Shown here one piece after another: positions 51,338 through 58,479 of a stretch of DNA of 64,000 nucleotides. The stretch is from VFBF01 sp964530695 (GTDB lineage Bacteria; Pseudomonadota; Alphaproteobacteria; Caulobacterales; Aquidulcibacteraceae). Below the pieces are notes generated by a model that did not search any database, was not told the origin of the DNA, and saw only the letters and a list, made by a program, of their open reading frames with translations. Position 1 is the stretch's first letter. The number at the start of each line of letters is the position of its first letter. The position numbers and the translations under genes were made by a program. The DNA lies in assembly GCA_964530695.1 (NCBI GenBank), contig CAZGYQ010000002.1, positions 1 through 64,000 on the forward strand. Reading direction: 5' to 3'.

Positions 51338-51919
51338 ATGCCTACCTTCACGCTCGACACCAATTGCATTATTGATCTTGCCGAGCACCGGTCTGCCGCC
51401 AAAGCTGTTCGAGCGTTGTCCGTCAGCAGCGCCGAGGGTCGTGCGCACGTGGCTGTGGTGTCTGTTAGCGCATCTGAGCGTCAGCCCGGAGATGCATATC
51501 TGGAGAACTATAGCGACTTCAAAGCGCGTCTCGCCACGTTGCAACTCGAACACCTGGAGATCCTTCCTACAATTACGTACTGGGATATTGGCTTCTGGGG
51601 TGTCGGACTATTCGGTGGGACTTCCGAAATGGTCGCGCGCGAGCGCCTGATTCACGAGACGCTGTTTCCTACGATTCCGTTTTCTTGGCCGGACTTTGCG
51701 ACACTCGTTGGCATCTCCTCGGACAGCATCCGCGTCCCGGAGGCAAGGCGCTGGCGCAACGCCTTTTGCGACAGGCAAATGTTTTGGGCGCACGATCACA
51801 ATCGTCGCGACGTTTTCGTTACGAGCGACGACAATTTTCGGAAGCGCTTGAGCCAGGCGCAGGATTTCAAGGACAGCAGGATAGCGACGCCCGACGAAGC
51901 GGTACGACTTCTAGTGTGA
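51338..51919 (+). CDS. PIN-like domain protein
   Basis: 193 residues. TFTLDTNCIIDLAEHR gives the first PIN acid (D7); VVSVSASERQPGD may hold the second (E in SASER), and DVFVTSDDNFRKRL the C-terminal Asp pair, as in PIN ribonucleases (DxN, E, D, D). It lacks a neighbouring small antitoxin, so it is not a plain VapBC toxin. It begins 5 bp after the DUF2971 gene and ends the operon before the converging integrase. Confidence 0.75.
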   Translation: MPTFTLDTNCIIDLAEHRSAAKAVRALSVSSAEGRAHVAVVSVSASERQPGDAYLENYSDFKARLATLQLEHLEILPTITYWDIGFWGVGLFGGTSEMVARERLIHETLFPTIPFSWPDFATLVGISSDSIRVPEARRWRNAFCDRQMFWAHDHNRRDVFVTSDDNFRKRLSQAQDFKDSRIATPDEAVRLLV

Positions 51920-52073
51920 CATACGCGGCAGCGCGCGCTGCGATCGTGAGCCCAAGTGGTCTGACAACCTCTCTAGCTGCCGCATTGGGCGATTTTCGGA
52001 AGTTGGATGTCCGTTGACGGCGCTAGATTGCGCGGAGTCAGCTCTTAGGAATGCAGCGCCCGCATATCGTACC

Positions 52074-53330
52074 TCAGGTCTCGGCCGACTGGCCGGTCTC
52101 GCGGCGGCGAGTGTAGACAGCGCCGACGTGATCGAAGGCGGCGCGCGTTGCTTCGTCTTTGAGGTGGGCGTAACGCGCCGTCACTTCCGGTCGTGAGTGG
52201 CCAAGGGCTTTCTGCACAAAAGCTAGGCTGTGGCCGTCTTTTATCAGAAGCGACGCGAAGGTGTGGCGTAGGTCGTGAATTCGCAGATCGTCAAACTTCG
52301 CTTGAGCAATCACCGCCGCCCACGCCTTGCGCGGTGTTTCCATCGGTCCCTTGAACGGCGGCGGCTTGGCGAACACCCAGGCAGTCTCGTTGGCGCGACG
52401 TTTCAGTATCTCGACGGCGGCGGCGTTGAGATTGATCACTTTGCGACCGGTCCGTCCGGCCTTGTGGCGCTCCGGCTGAAGGATAATGGCCGGCCGCGAG
52501 AAATCGATCTCGGACCACGCCAGATCGCGCATCTCGGCGAGCCTGGCGCCGGTCAGGGCGATGATGCGGAAGAGGTCGGCATGGTCCTCCCGTATCTCGG
52601 CGCACGCCTCCATAGCGTCCAGCACTTCGAACAAGTGCACCGCTTCCTCATCGGTGAGAAAGCGCTCGCGCAGCCGGTCCGGCGGCTTGGCCGCGCGCGC
52701 GGCGGGGTTGTCCTTGATCAACTCGCGCTTGATCGCCCAGTTCAGCATTGCGCAGAGCGTGCGGGTTGCCCGACCGACCACTTTGGGACCGCCTAGGATC
52801 GTCGATTTCCGGCGAAAGCCCAGCTTTTGGGTACGCGCGGTCTTGAAGTTTGCGACATCCCGCTGCCAGCGGGAAATGTCGGGGGTCGTCAGCGTGTTAA
52901 TGCCGTAGGCGCCCAGAAGGGGCTCTACATGGCAGCGCAGGTCGCGTTCGTCTGTCCGCCACGAGCTTTCCCGCTTCTCCGGCTTATCGATCCGGCCCTC
53001 GGTCAAATAGAGCTGTATCAATTCGGCGATCGTCGCCGCGTTTCGCCGCACTTCCTTGTCGTGCTGGGGATCACCGCCGCGGCTCGCATTGTGCTTGGCG
53101 TCTTCGGCAGCCTTGCGTGCTTTTTCAGCGGTGAAGGGGCCGTAGTCGCCGATCACGAAAAGGCGCTGGCGGCGGCCGGCGCGGTACTTGAGTTCGAACG
53201 TCTTGCGACCGCTTGGGCGGACCCGGAGGCGGAAGCCTTTCACGTCGCTATCCCAAATGCAGTATGCTTTTTCGGCGTGGGGCTGGGCGGCGTCGATGAC
53301 GCGTTTCGTCAGCCGTTGAGGTGCTTGCAT
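52074..53330 (-). CDS. int: P4-type (DUF4102) tyrosine recombinase, ICE integrase
   Basis: 418 residues from MQAPQRLTKR; an upstream ATG (53360) would place the start inside the TGGTCACC arm sites and adds 10 atypical residues. The N-terminal DUF4102 arm-binding domain has LTKRVIDAAQPHAEKAYCIWDSDVKGFRLRVRPSG. The catalytic set is TGARLAEM (Arg), HDLRHTFAS (His-x-x-Arg), LGHSRPEVTARYAHL (His and nucleophile Tyr). The gene lies 170 bp from the attR core and is transcribed away from it. Expression from a promoter overlapping the arm sites would allow autoregulation. Confidence 0.94.
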   Translation of the reverse strand: MQAPQRLTKRVIDAAQPHAEKAYCIWDSDVKGFRLRVRPSGRKTFELKYRAGRRQRLFVIGDYGPFTAEKARKAAEDAKHNASRGGDPQHDKEVRRNAATIAELIQLYLTEGRIDKPEKRESSWRTDERDLRCHVEPLLGAYGINTLTTPDISRWQRDVANFKTARTQKLGFRRKSTILGGPKVVGRATRTLCAMLNWAIKRELIKDNPAARAAKPPDRLRERFLTDEEAVHLFEVLDAMEACAEIREDHADLFRIIALTGARLAEMRDLAWSEIDFSRPAIILQPERHKAGRTGRKVINLNAAAVEILKRRANETAWVFAKPPPFKGPMETPRKAWAAVIAQAKFDDLRIHDLRHTFASLLIKDGHSLAFVQKALGHSRPEVTARYAHLKDEATRAAFDHVGAVYTRRRETGQSAET

Positions 53331-53350
53331 TCGTACGCAGTCCAGATTTT

Positions 53351-53369
53351 TGGTCACCACATGGTCACC
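53351..53369 (+). promoter_or_regulatory. Right-end paired TGGTCACC sites (putative integrase arm sites)
   Basis: TGGTCACC at 53351-53358 and 53362-53369, same 11-bp period and orientation as at 113-131. They lie just upstream of the chosen int start (53330), so integrase binding here could also repress int. Confidence 0.6.
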
Positions 53370-53373
53370 ACGA

Positions 53374-53482
53374 GAGCGGCAATCAGCGCCTAGACGCGCC
53401 CATCAGCGCTAATCGCGATGTGAGCATAACATATTGCAAATGCAGGGAAAACGACACGTCCGGCAACGCCCGGCAACGTGCG
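53374..53482 (+). repeat. Right-end motifs shared with the left end
   Basis: GAGCGGCAATCAGCGCC (53374-53390) resembles 173-189 at 15 of 17 bases. CGGCAACGCCCGGCAACGTGCG (53461-53482), itself an almost perfect 10-bp tandem repeat, resembles 176-197 at 19 of 22 bases and ends 18 bp before the attR core. Candidate sites for integrase or an excision factor. No gene is seen between int and attR. Confidence 0.45.
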
Positions 53483-53500
53483 CAATTATGACCCTGGAGG

Positions 53501-53547
53501 CCTTGCCAAGGTTGGGGTCGGGCGTTCGAATCGCCTCGCCCGCTCCA
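53501..53547 (+). repeat. Right attachment site (attR): displaced 3' half of tRNA-Gly
   Basis: Bases 53501-53520 equal 9-28 exactly. The sequence then continues as a valid tRNA 3' half: T-stem GGGCG/CGCCT around TTCGAAT, acceptor strand CGCCCGC and CCA (53545-53547). No D-arm or 5' acceptor strand precedes it, so it is a remnant and not a gene. It differs from attL at two T-stem base pairs, both with compensating changes. Confidence 0.9.
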
Positions 53548-53576
53548 GTTTTCTTCGATCGCGAACGATTGCGGCG

Positions 53577-53590
53577 CCCCTCCGCAGGGG
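53577..53590. terminator. Small hairpin after attR
   Basis: CCCCT-CCGC-AGGGG stem-loop 30 bp after the displaced tRNA end. In the uninterrupted chromosome it would follow the tRNA-Gly gene and could be its terminator, although no T-run follows. Confidence 0.35.
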
Positions 53591-53647
53591 GTGTCGTCGC
53601 GTCGTTGTGCGCATTTCGCTGCGCCCGGGAAATGACCGCTCCCCGTC

Positions 53648-53780
53648 CTTCCCCGCGAGGGGAAGGTGGATCGCGGCGTCAGCCGCGAGACGGATGGGGC
53701 GGCGGCTCCTTGTTGAAAGCGAGCTTACCGCCCCATCAGTCAGCGCGTGCCGCGCTGACAGCTTCCCCTCTCGGGGAAGC
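53648..53780. repeat. Composite palindromic intergenic repeat (REP/CIR-like)
   Basis: Five stems in 133 bp: CTTCCCC-GCGA-GGGGAAG (53648-53665), TCGCGGC-GTCA-GCCGCGA (53671-53688), a 10-bp pair GATGGGGCGG / CCGCCCCATC (53693-53702 / 53728-53737), GTCAGCGCG-TGC-CGCGCTGAC (53739-53759) and GCTTCCCC-TCTC-GGGGAAGC (53761-53780). This is the look of the dispersed intergenic repeats of Caulobacterales genomes. The gap 53550-53967 holds no gene. Confidence 0.75.
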
Positions 53781-53967
53781 ACGGTATCGAGGGCAGATTG
53801 CCGAAAAGTAGGGGGAACGGGACCCCCGCGTTCCACGCCTTCGCGCGCCTCCGGTCCATGGCCGCCATGAAAGTGCGGTTCAATTTCGTGAATTTATCCG
53901 ACCGGACTCCCGCCCGTGAGATCATCATTCTGTTTTCAACAAACCCGAGCGGCCAGGAACGGAGCAA

Positions 53968-54474
53968 ATGCAGATCTTCACCCCCGTCACACGCACCGAT
54001 CTTCAAGCGCACGTCCAGAGCCTCCGGCTCTGGCTGCTGGAGATCGCTGTCTGGCTGGTGGAGGCGATCGGGTTCCGTGAAGGGCGCAAAGCGCTGCATG
54101 CGATGCGTCTCGAAGCGCGGCGCGAGCTGCGCCAGCTCATCTTCCTGATGATGTGTCAGCGAATGCGGTTCCGGAAATCGGAGCGCCGTAAACGCTGGCT
54201 GCGACCGCCGTCGACGCCGCGTGGCTTTCGCTATGCGCAAAGAGGCCTCGACATGGTGCGGCTCTACACGCGCGGGATCGCGCTCAGGACGTTTGCTGAG
54301 ATGCGCCGCGCGCTCGATGATCTCGACGCCACCGTCACACGCGCCATCGCCCGCGTGCCGAAGGGCGTCTCGACGGGAAAACTGGTTCTCACCCGGAGCG
54401 GCGGCGCCCTCGCCGCCGCAATCCCATCGACAGCGGACGTGGGCGAGGGCGCCCACGCTCCAGACACCTCGTGA
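53968..54474 (+). CDS. Hypothetical protein
   Basis: 168 residues that I do not recognise. The N-terminus is helical with a hydrophobic segment (LRLWLLEIAVWLVEAIGF), then a strongly basic stretch (MRLEARRELRQLIF, MRFRKSERRKRWLRPP) and an Ala/Gly-rich tail. The 3' end is itself repetitive (GGCGCCCTCGCC near 54405 and its complement near 54442), so the true C-terminus may be shorter or made of an intergenic repeat. It is the first chromosomal gene after attR. Confidence 0.5.
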   Translation: MQIFTPVTRTDLQAHVQSLRLWLLEIAVWLVEAIGFREGRKALHAMRLEARRELRQLIFLMMCQRMRFRKSERRKRWLRPPSTPRGFRYAQRGLDMVRLYTRGIALRTFAEMRRALDDLDATVTRAIARVPKGVSTGKLVLTRSGGALAAAIPSTADVGEGAHAPDTS

Positions 54475-54484
54475 TCTGCGCGAA

Positions 54485-54589
54485 CAGGACCGCCGGCGTC
54501 CCGCCGGCATACGGTGTTCTGGTCACGCGAGATTCCATCGGAGTCTGGCGGCGCTGCCCCATGCCGGCGGTCCTGCTCTCCGCCGCCAG
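54485..54589. repeat. Interlocked inverted repeats upstream of proS
   Basis: CAGGACCGCCGGC (54485-54497) pairs with 54563-54575 (13 bp, perfect), and CTGGCGGCG (54545-54553) pairs with CGCCGCCAG (54581-54589). The two stems interlock, so they exclude each other or form a pseudoknot. This may be a repeat element or a leader of proS. Confidence 0.5.
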
Positions 54590-54661
54590 CGCCATCCCGC
54601 TCTTCTAACCGCGCCCGCAAGGCGCTATCACCCCCGCCTCCCGCACACACCCGGAACCCTC

Positions 54662-56209
54662 ATGTCCAAGCACGCGCTGCCCGTCACCCGGGCTGAGAAC
54701 TTCCCCGAATGGTACCAGGCGATCGTCCGCGACGCCGACATGGCGGAAGCCTCGCCGGTGCGCGGCTGCATGGTCATCAAGCCGTGGGGCTATGGGGTCT
54801 GGGAGCTGATCCAGCGCCAGCTCGACGACCGGATCAAGGAAACCGGCCACGAGAACTGCTACTTCCCGCTCTTCATTCCGATGAGCTTCATCGCCAAGGA
54901 GGCCCAGCACGTCGAGGGCTTCGCCAAGGAGATGGCGGTGGTCACGCACCACCGGCTGAAGAATGTCGACGGCAAGCTCGAGGTCGATCCCGATGCGGAG
55001 CTTGAAGAGCCGCTGATCGTGCGGCCGACGTCGGAGACCATCATCGGCGATGCGTTCAATCGCTGGGTGCAGAGCTACCGGGACCTGCCGCTGCTGATCA
55101 ACCAGTGGGCCAACGTCGTGCGCTGGGAAATGCGCACGCGGCTGTTCCTGCGCACGGCGGAATTTCTCTGGCAGGAGGGTCACACCGCCCACGCCGATGA
55201 AGCCGAGGCGCGCGAACACACGCTGCGCATGCTCGAAGTCTATCGCGAGTTCGCCGAGACAGTGCTGGCGATGCCGGTGATCGCCGGTGAAAAGCCCGAG
55301 AACGAACGCTTCCCCGGCGCCGACAACACCTACTCCATCGAAGCGATGATGCAGGATGGCAAGGCCTTGCAGGCCGGCACCTCGCACTATCTCGGCACGC
55401 ACTTCGCCAAGGCGCAGGACATCAAGTACCAGGACAAGGACGGCGGCCAGACCTACTGCCACACCACGAGCTGGGGCGTATCCACGCGCATGATCGGCGG
55501 CGTGATCATGACCCACGGCGACGACGACGGGTTGCGGTTGCCGCCCACGATTGCGCCGAAGCAGATCGTCATCGTGCCGATGCTGCGCGACAAGCCCGAG
55601 GACGCCGACGTGCTCGCCTACTGCGATGCGCTGCAGAAGGATCTCGCGAAGCGCGCCGCGTTTGGCGTGGGCCTGCGGGCGTTCGTCGACAAGAAGGCCA
55701 CCCGATCGGCGGACAAGCGCTGGAACTGGGTGCGCCGCGGCGCGCCGCTGATCCTTGAAGTCGGTCCGCGCGACGCGGCCGGCGGGCAGGTGACGTTCAT
55801 GCGTCGCGACCAGTTGCGCAACGGGGAGAAGGTGGCGTCGCAGGCGCTGGCGCGGGATGCGTTCGTGGATGTCGCGGGCGGGTTGCTCGAGGATATCCAG
55901 GCCGGGCTCTATGCCGAGGCGAAGGAAAGGCTGGAGCTGTCCATCACGCCGATAGCCACCTTCGGTGACCTCGAAACCTATTTCGGCGCCGCCGCCGAGG
56001 ACGACGAGGCCGCGAGCGCCTTCAAGGGCTGGGCCCGCGTCTCATGGTCGAAGCCGACGGGCGATGCGCTCGAAGCCGTGGCGACGCGCCTCAAGGCGCT
56101 GAAGCTCACGATCCGCAACGCGCCGACGGCGCAGGCGAAGGCCCACGGCGCCTGCATCTTCACCGGGGCGCCGGGGGTCGAAGAGGTGCTGATCGCGCGG
56201 TCATACTGA
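54662..56209 (+). CDS. proS: Prolyl-tRNA synthetase, archaeal/eukaryal type
   Basis: 515 residues, class II. Archaeal-type features: NFPEWYQAIVRDADMAE, RGCMVIKPWGYGVWELIQ, the RPTSETIIGDAFNRWVQSYRDLPLLINQW segment, motif 2 in RTAEFLWQEGHTAHADEAEA, motif 3 in GGVIMTHGDDDGLRLPP and a long C-terminal extension ending in SY. Alphaproteobacteria usually have a shorter bacterial-type ProRS of about 440 residues without this architecture. It charges tRNA-Pro. Whether a second, bacterial-type copy exists elsewhere cannot be seen. Confidence 0.9.
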   Translation: MSKHALPVTRAENFPEWYQAIVRDADMAEASPVRGCMVIKPWGYGVWELIQRQLDDRIKETGHENCYFPLFIPMSFIAKEAQHVEGFAKEMAVVTHHRLKNVDGKLEVDPDAELEEPLIVRPTSETIIGDAFNRWVQSYRDLPLLINQWANVVRWEMRTRLFLRTAEFLWQEGHTAHADEAEAREHTLRMLEVYREFAETVLAMPVIAGEKPENERFPGADNTYSIEAMMQDGKALQAGTSHYLGTHFAKAQDIKYQDKDGGQTYCHTTSWGVSTRMIGGVIMTHGDDDGLRLPPTIAPKQIVIVPMLRDKPEDADVLAYCDALQKDLAKRAAFGVGLRAFVDKKATRSADKRWNWVRRGAPLILEVGPRDAAGGQVTFMRRDQLRNGEKVASQALARDAFVDVAGGLLEDIQAGLYAEAKERLELSITPIATFGDLETYFGAAAEDDEAASAFKGWARVSWSKPTGDALEAVATRLKALKLTIRNAPTAQAKAHGACIFTGAPGVEEVLIARSY

Positions 56210-56299
56210 GCGCATGGCAGGCATGCGGTGGAATATTCGGGAAGTATTTCGGCCGTCGCTTGAACCGAAGCAGCGGAGAGGATACCTGCCCGAAACGAT

Positions 56300-57757
56300 A
56301 TGCGAGCAAACCCCGCCTTCGTGATCTTCGGCGCCACTGGCGATCTGGCCCGGCGCATGCTGTTTCCGTCGCTGTATTTTCTCGACGCGGACGGCCTGCT
56401 GCCGCCGGACCTGAGGATCATCGGCGCCGCGCGGTCTTCGCTCAGGGATTCCGACTTCCGCGCCGAGATCGAGACGGCGGTGAAGGCGCGCTCGGCGGCG
56501 CCGCTCGACACCGAGGTGTGGAAACGCTTCGCCTCCCGGCTGCGCTATTGCGGCGGCGATGCGGATGCGCCGGAAACATACGGCTGTCTCGCCAGTCTGC
56601 TGGAGGGCGCGCAGGAGCGGGTCTTCTATCTGAGCACCTCGCCCGCACTCTATGGCGCCATCGTGCGGGGCCTGGCCGGGGCGAATCTGTCGGAAGGCGA
56701 GAGCCGCATCATCGTCGAAAAGCCCATCGGTCGCGACCGGGCCTCCTGCGACGCCATCAACGATGAGCTGTCGCAACACTTCTCCGAGAAGCAGATCTTC
56801 CGCATCGATCACTATCTCGGCAAGGAGGCGGTGCAGAATCTCATCGCGCTCAGGTTCGCCAACACCCTGTTCGAGCCGCTGTGGGACAAGGTCTCCATCG
56901 ACCACGTGCAGATCACCGTCGCCGAGACCGTCGGCGTCGAGGGCCGGTGGGCCTACTACAACGAATACGGCGCCATGCGGGACATGGTGCAGAACCATCT
57001 GCTGCAACTTCTGTGTCTGGTCGCCATGGAGCCCCCGGCCGATCTCGATCCGGAGTCGGTGCGCAATGAGAAGGTCAAGGTGCTGCGCTCGCTGCGCCCG
57101 ATCGGCGGCGCCGATATCGCGCGCTGCACCGTGCGCGGTCAGTACCGGCGCGGCGTCACCGACGGCGAGCCCGCGCCGGGCTATACCGAGGAAACCGGCG
57201 GCGCGACGAGCGACACCGAGACCTTCGTCGCACTCTGCGCCCAGATCGACAATTGGCGCTGGGCGGGCGTGCCGTTCTATCTGCGCACCGGCAAACGGAT
57301 GCCCGCGCGGTCATCGGAGATCGTCATCCAGTTCCGCGCCGTGCCGCATTCGATCTTCGGCGAGAACGACCTGATGGCCAATCGCCTCACCATCCGGCTG
57401 CAGCCGGAGGAGGAGATCTCGCTGCTGCTGATGAACAAGACGCCGACGCTGGCGCAAGGCGCGGCGCGGCATGGATTCGATCTCAAGCCGCTCTCGCTCA
57501 ATCTCAGCCTCGACGATGCCTTCTCCAAGCAGCGCCGGCGCATCGCCTACGAGCGGTTGCTGCTGGAAGCGCTGCAGAACAATTCGACGCTGTTTGTCCG
57601 CCGCGATGAGTCTGAGGCCGCCTGGGCGTGGGTGGACGCCATCATCGACGGCTGGACGAAGCAGGGCGTGACGCCAGCGCCGTACCCGGCTGGCTCTTGG
57701 GGACCGTCCGGCGCGTTTTCGCTCACGCTGCGCAACGGTCACACGTGGTTCGAATGA
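56300..57757 (+). CDS. zwf: Glucose-6-phosphate 1-dehydrogenase
   Basis: 485 residues. NADP-binding IFGATGDLARRMLFPSLY at residues 8-26 and substrate/catalytic RIDHYLGKEAVQNLIALRFAN near 168-188, followed by the usual NEYGAMRDMVQNHLLQLLCLVAMEPP. Oxidises glucose-6-phosphate to 6-phosphogluconolactone. The first gene of a fully coupled Entner-Doudoroff operon; overlaps pgl by ATGA. Confidence 0.95.
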   Translation: MRANPAFVIFGATGDLARRMLFPSLYFLDADGLLPPDLRIIGAARSSLRDSDFRAEIETAVKARSAAPLDTEVWKRFASRLRYCGGDADAPETYGCLASLLEGAQERVFYLSTSPALYGAIVRGLAGANLSEGESRIIVEKPIGRDRASCDAINDELSQHFSEKQIFRIDHYLGKEAVQNLIALRFANTLFEPLWDKVSIDHVQITVAETVGVEGRWAYYNEYGAMRDMVQNHLLQLLCLVAMEPPADLDPESVRNEKVKVLRSLRPIGGADIARCTVRGQYRRGVTDGEPAPGYTEETGGATSDTETFVALCAQIDNWRWAGVPFYLRTGKRMPARSSEIVIQFRAVPHSIFGENDLMANRLTIRLQPEEEISLLLMNKTPTLAQGAARHGFDLKPLSLNLSLDDAFSKQRRRIAYERLLLEALQNNSTLFVRRDESEAAWAWVDAIIDGWTKQGVTPAPYPAGSWGPSGAFSLTLRNGHTWFE

Positions 57758-58479
57758 CAGCGCCGCCCCCAGATCACCCGCATGTCGAATTCCACGCCTA
57801 TCCGGACATGGCGGCTCTCGCGACCGCGGTCGCCGGAGATATCGCCGCGCTGCTCGCCGGCGCCGTGCTCGCGCGCGGACGCGGCGCGCTCATAGTTCCC
57901 GGTGGAACGTCTCCCGGGCCGCTGTTTGAGGCCTTGCGCGATGCGGACCTGCCTTGGGCGGATATCACTGTGTCCCTGTCGGACGAACGCTGGCTGGATG
58001 TGGCGGCGGCGGGCAGCAACGAGCGGCTCGTGCGCGAACGGCTGCTGGAAGGCCGCGCCCGGAAATCGCGTTTTGTGTCTTGGCGCGGGGCGGCGGAATC
58101 GATGGGCGACGCGGCGGCGCGTCTCAGCGCGGAACTGTCTTCCGCGATCCCGTTCGATGTCTGCGTGCTGGGTCTCGGCCTCGACGGGCATGTGGCCTCG
58201 CTCGTTCCCGGCGCCGAGGGGTACGAGGCGGCGATGCGCGGCGGCGCGACTGTTCTCCCCGTGCATGCGGAAGGCGCGGCGGGCGCGGCGGATCGCCTGA
58301 CGCTCTCGTTTCCAGCCATTGCGGCGTCCAGGCGTGTCATTCTGCTCTTCAGCGGCGACGCCAAGCGCAGCGTCTTCGACGACGCGATGGCCGGCGCCGG
58401 CGCCACGCCCATCGTAGCGCTGTTGCGCGATGCGAAAATTCCGGTTTGGGCCTGCTGGTGCCCGGAGGCAAAGTCATGA
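57754..58479 (+). CDS. pgl: 6-phosphogluconolactonase
   Basis: 241 residues from the ATG overlapping the zwf stop. Motifs: IVPGGTSPGPLFEALRDADLPW, VSLSDERWLDVAAAGSNERLVRERLL, LGLGLDGHVASLVPG (the catalytic GxDGHxAS loop) and FPAIAASRRVILLFSG. Hydrolyses the lactone to 6-phosphogluconate. Overlaps edd by ATGA. Confidence 0.93.
   Translation: MTAPPPDHPHVEFHAYPDMAALATAVAGDIAALLAGAVLARGRGALIVPGGTSPGPLFEALRDADLPWADITVSLSDERWLDVAAAGSNERLVRERLLEGRARKSRFVSWRGAAESMGDAAARLSAELSSAIPFDVCVLGLGLDGHVASLVPGAEGYEAAMRGGATVLPVHAEGAAGAADRLTLSFPAIAASRRVILLFSGDAKRSVFDDAMAGAGATPIVALLRDAKIPVWACWCPEAKS

Larger units (their letters stand above)
9..53520. mobile_element. Integrative and conjugative element in tRNA-Gly(GCC), about 53.5 kb
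   Basis: Seen: the 20-mer CCTTGCCAAGGTTGGGGTCG (anticodon-loop region of tRNA-Gly) occurs at 9-28 and again at 53501-53520. Next to the right copy is a P4-type tyrosine recombinase, and between the copies lie a relaxase, coupling protein and a nine-gene Trb mating-pore operon. Known: this gene set and order (ParB, TraF, relaxase, TraG, CopG, trbBCDEJLFGI) is that of Tn4371-like ICEs, whose cargo also sits between the parB side and traG. Inferred: the element is complete and integrated. I see no ParA, RepA or TraR homologue and no trbK. Confidence 0.9.

Noticed and set aside
51338..51919. PIN-like gene as a standard VapC toxin
   Set aside because: No small antitoxin gene precedes it, and it is 50% longer than VapC; it is better read as part of the three-gene operon.
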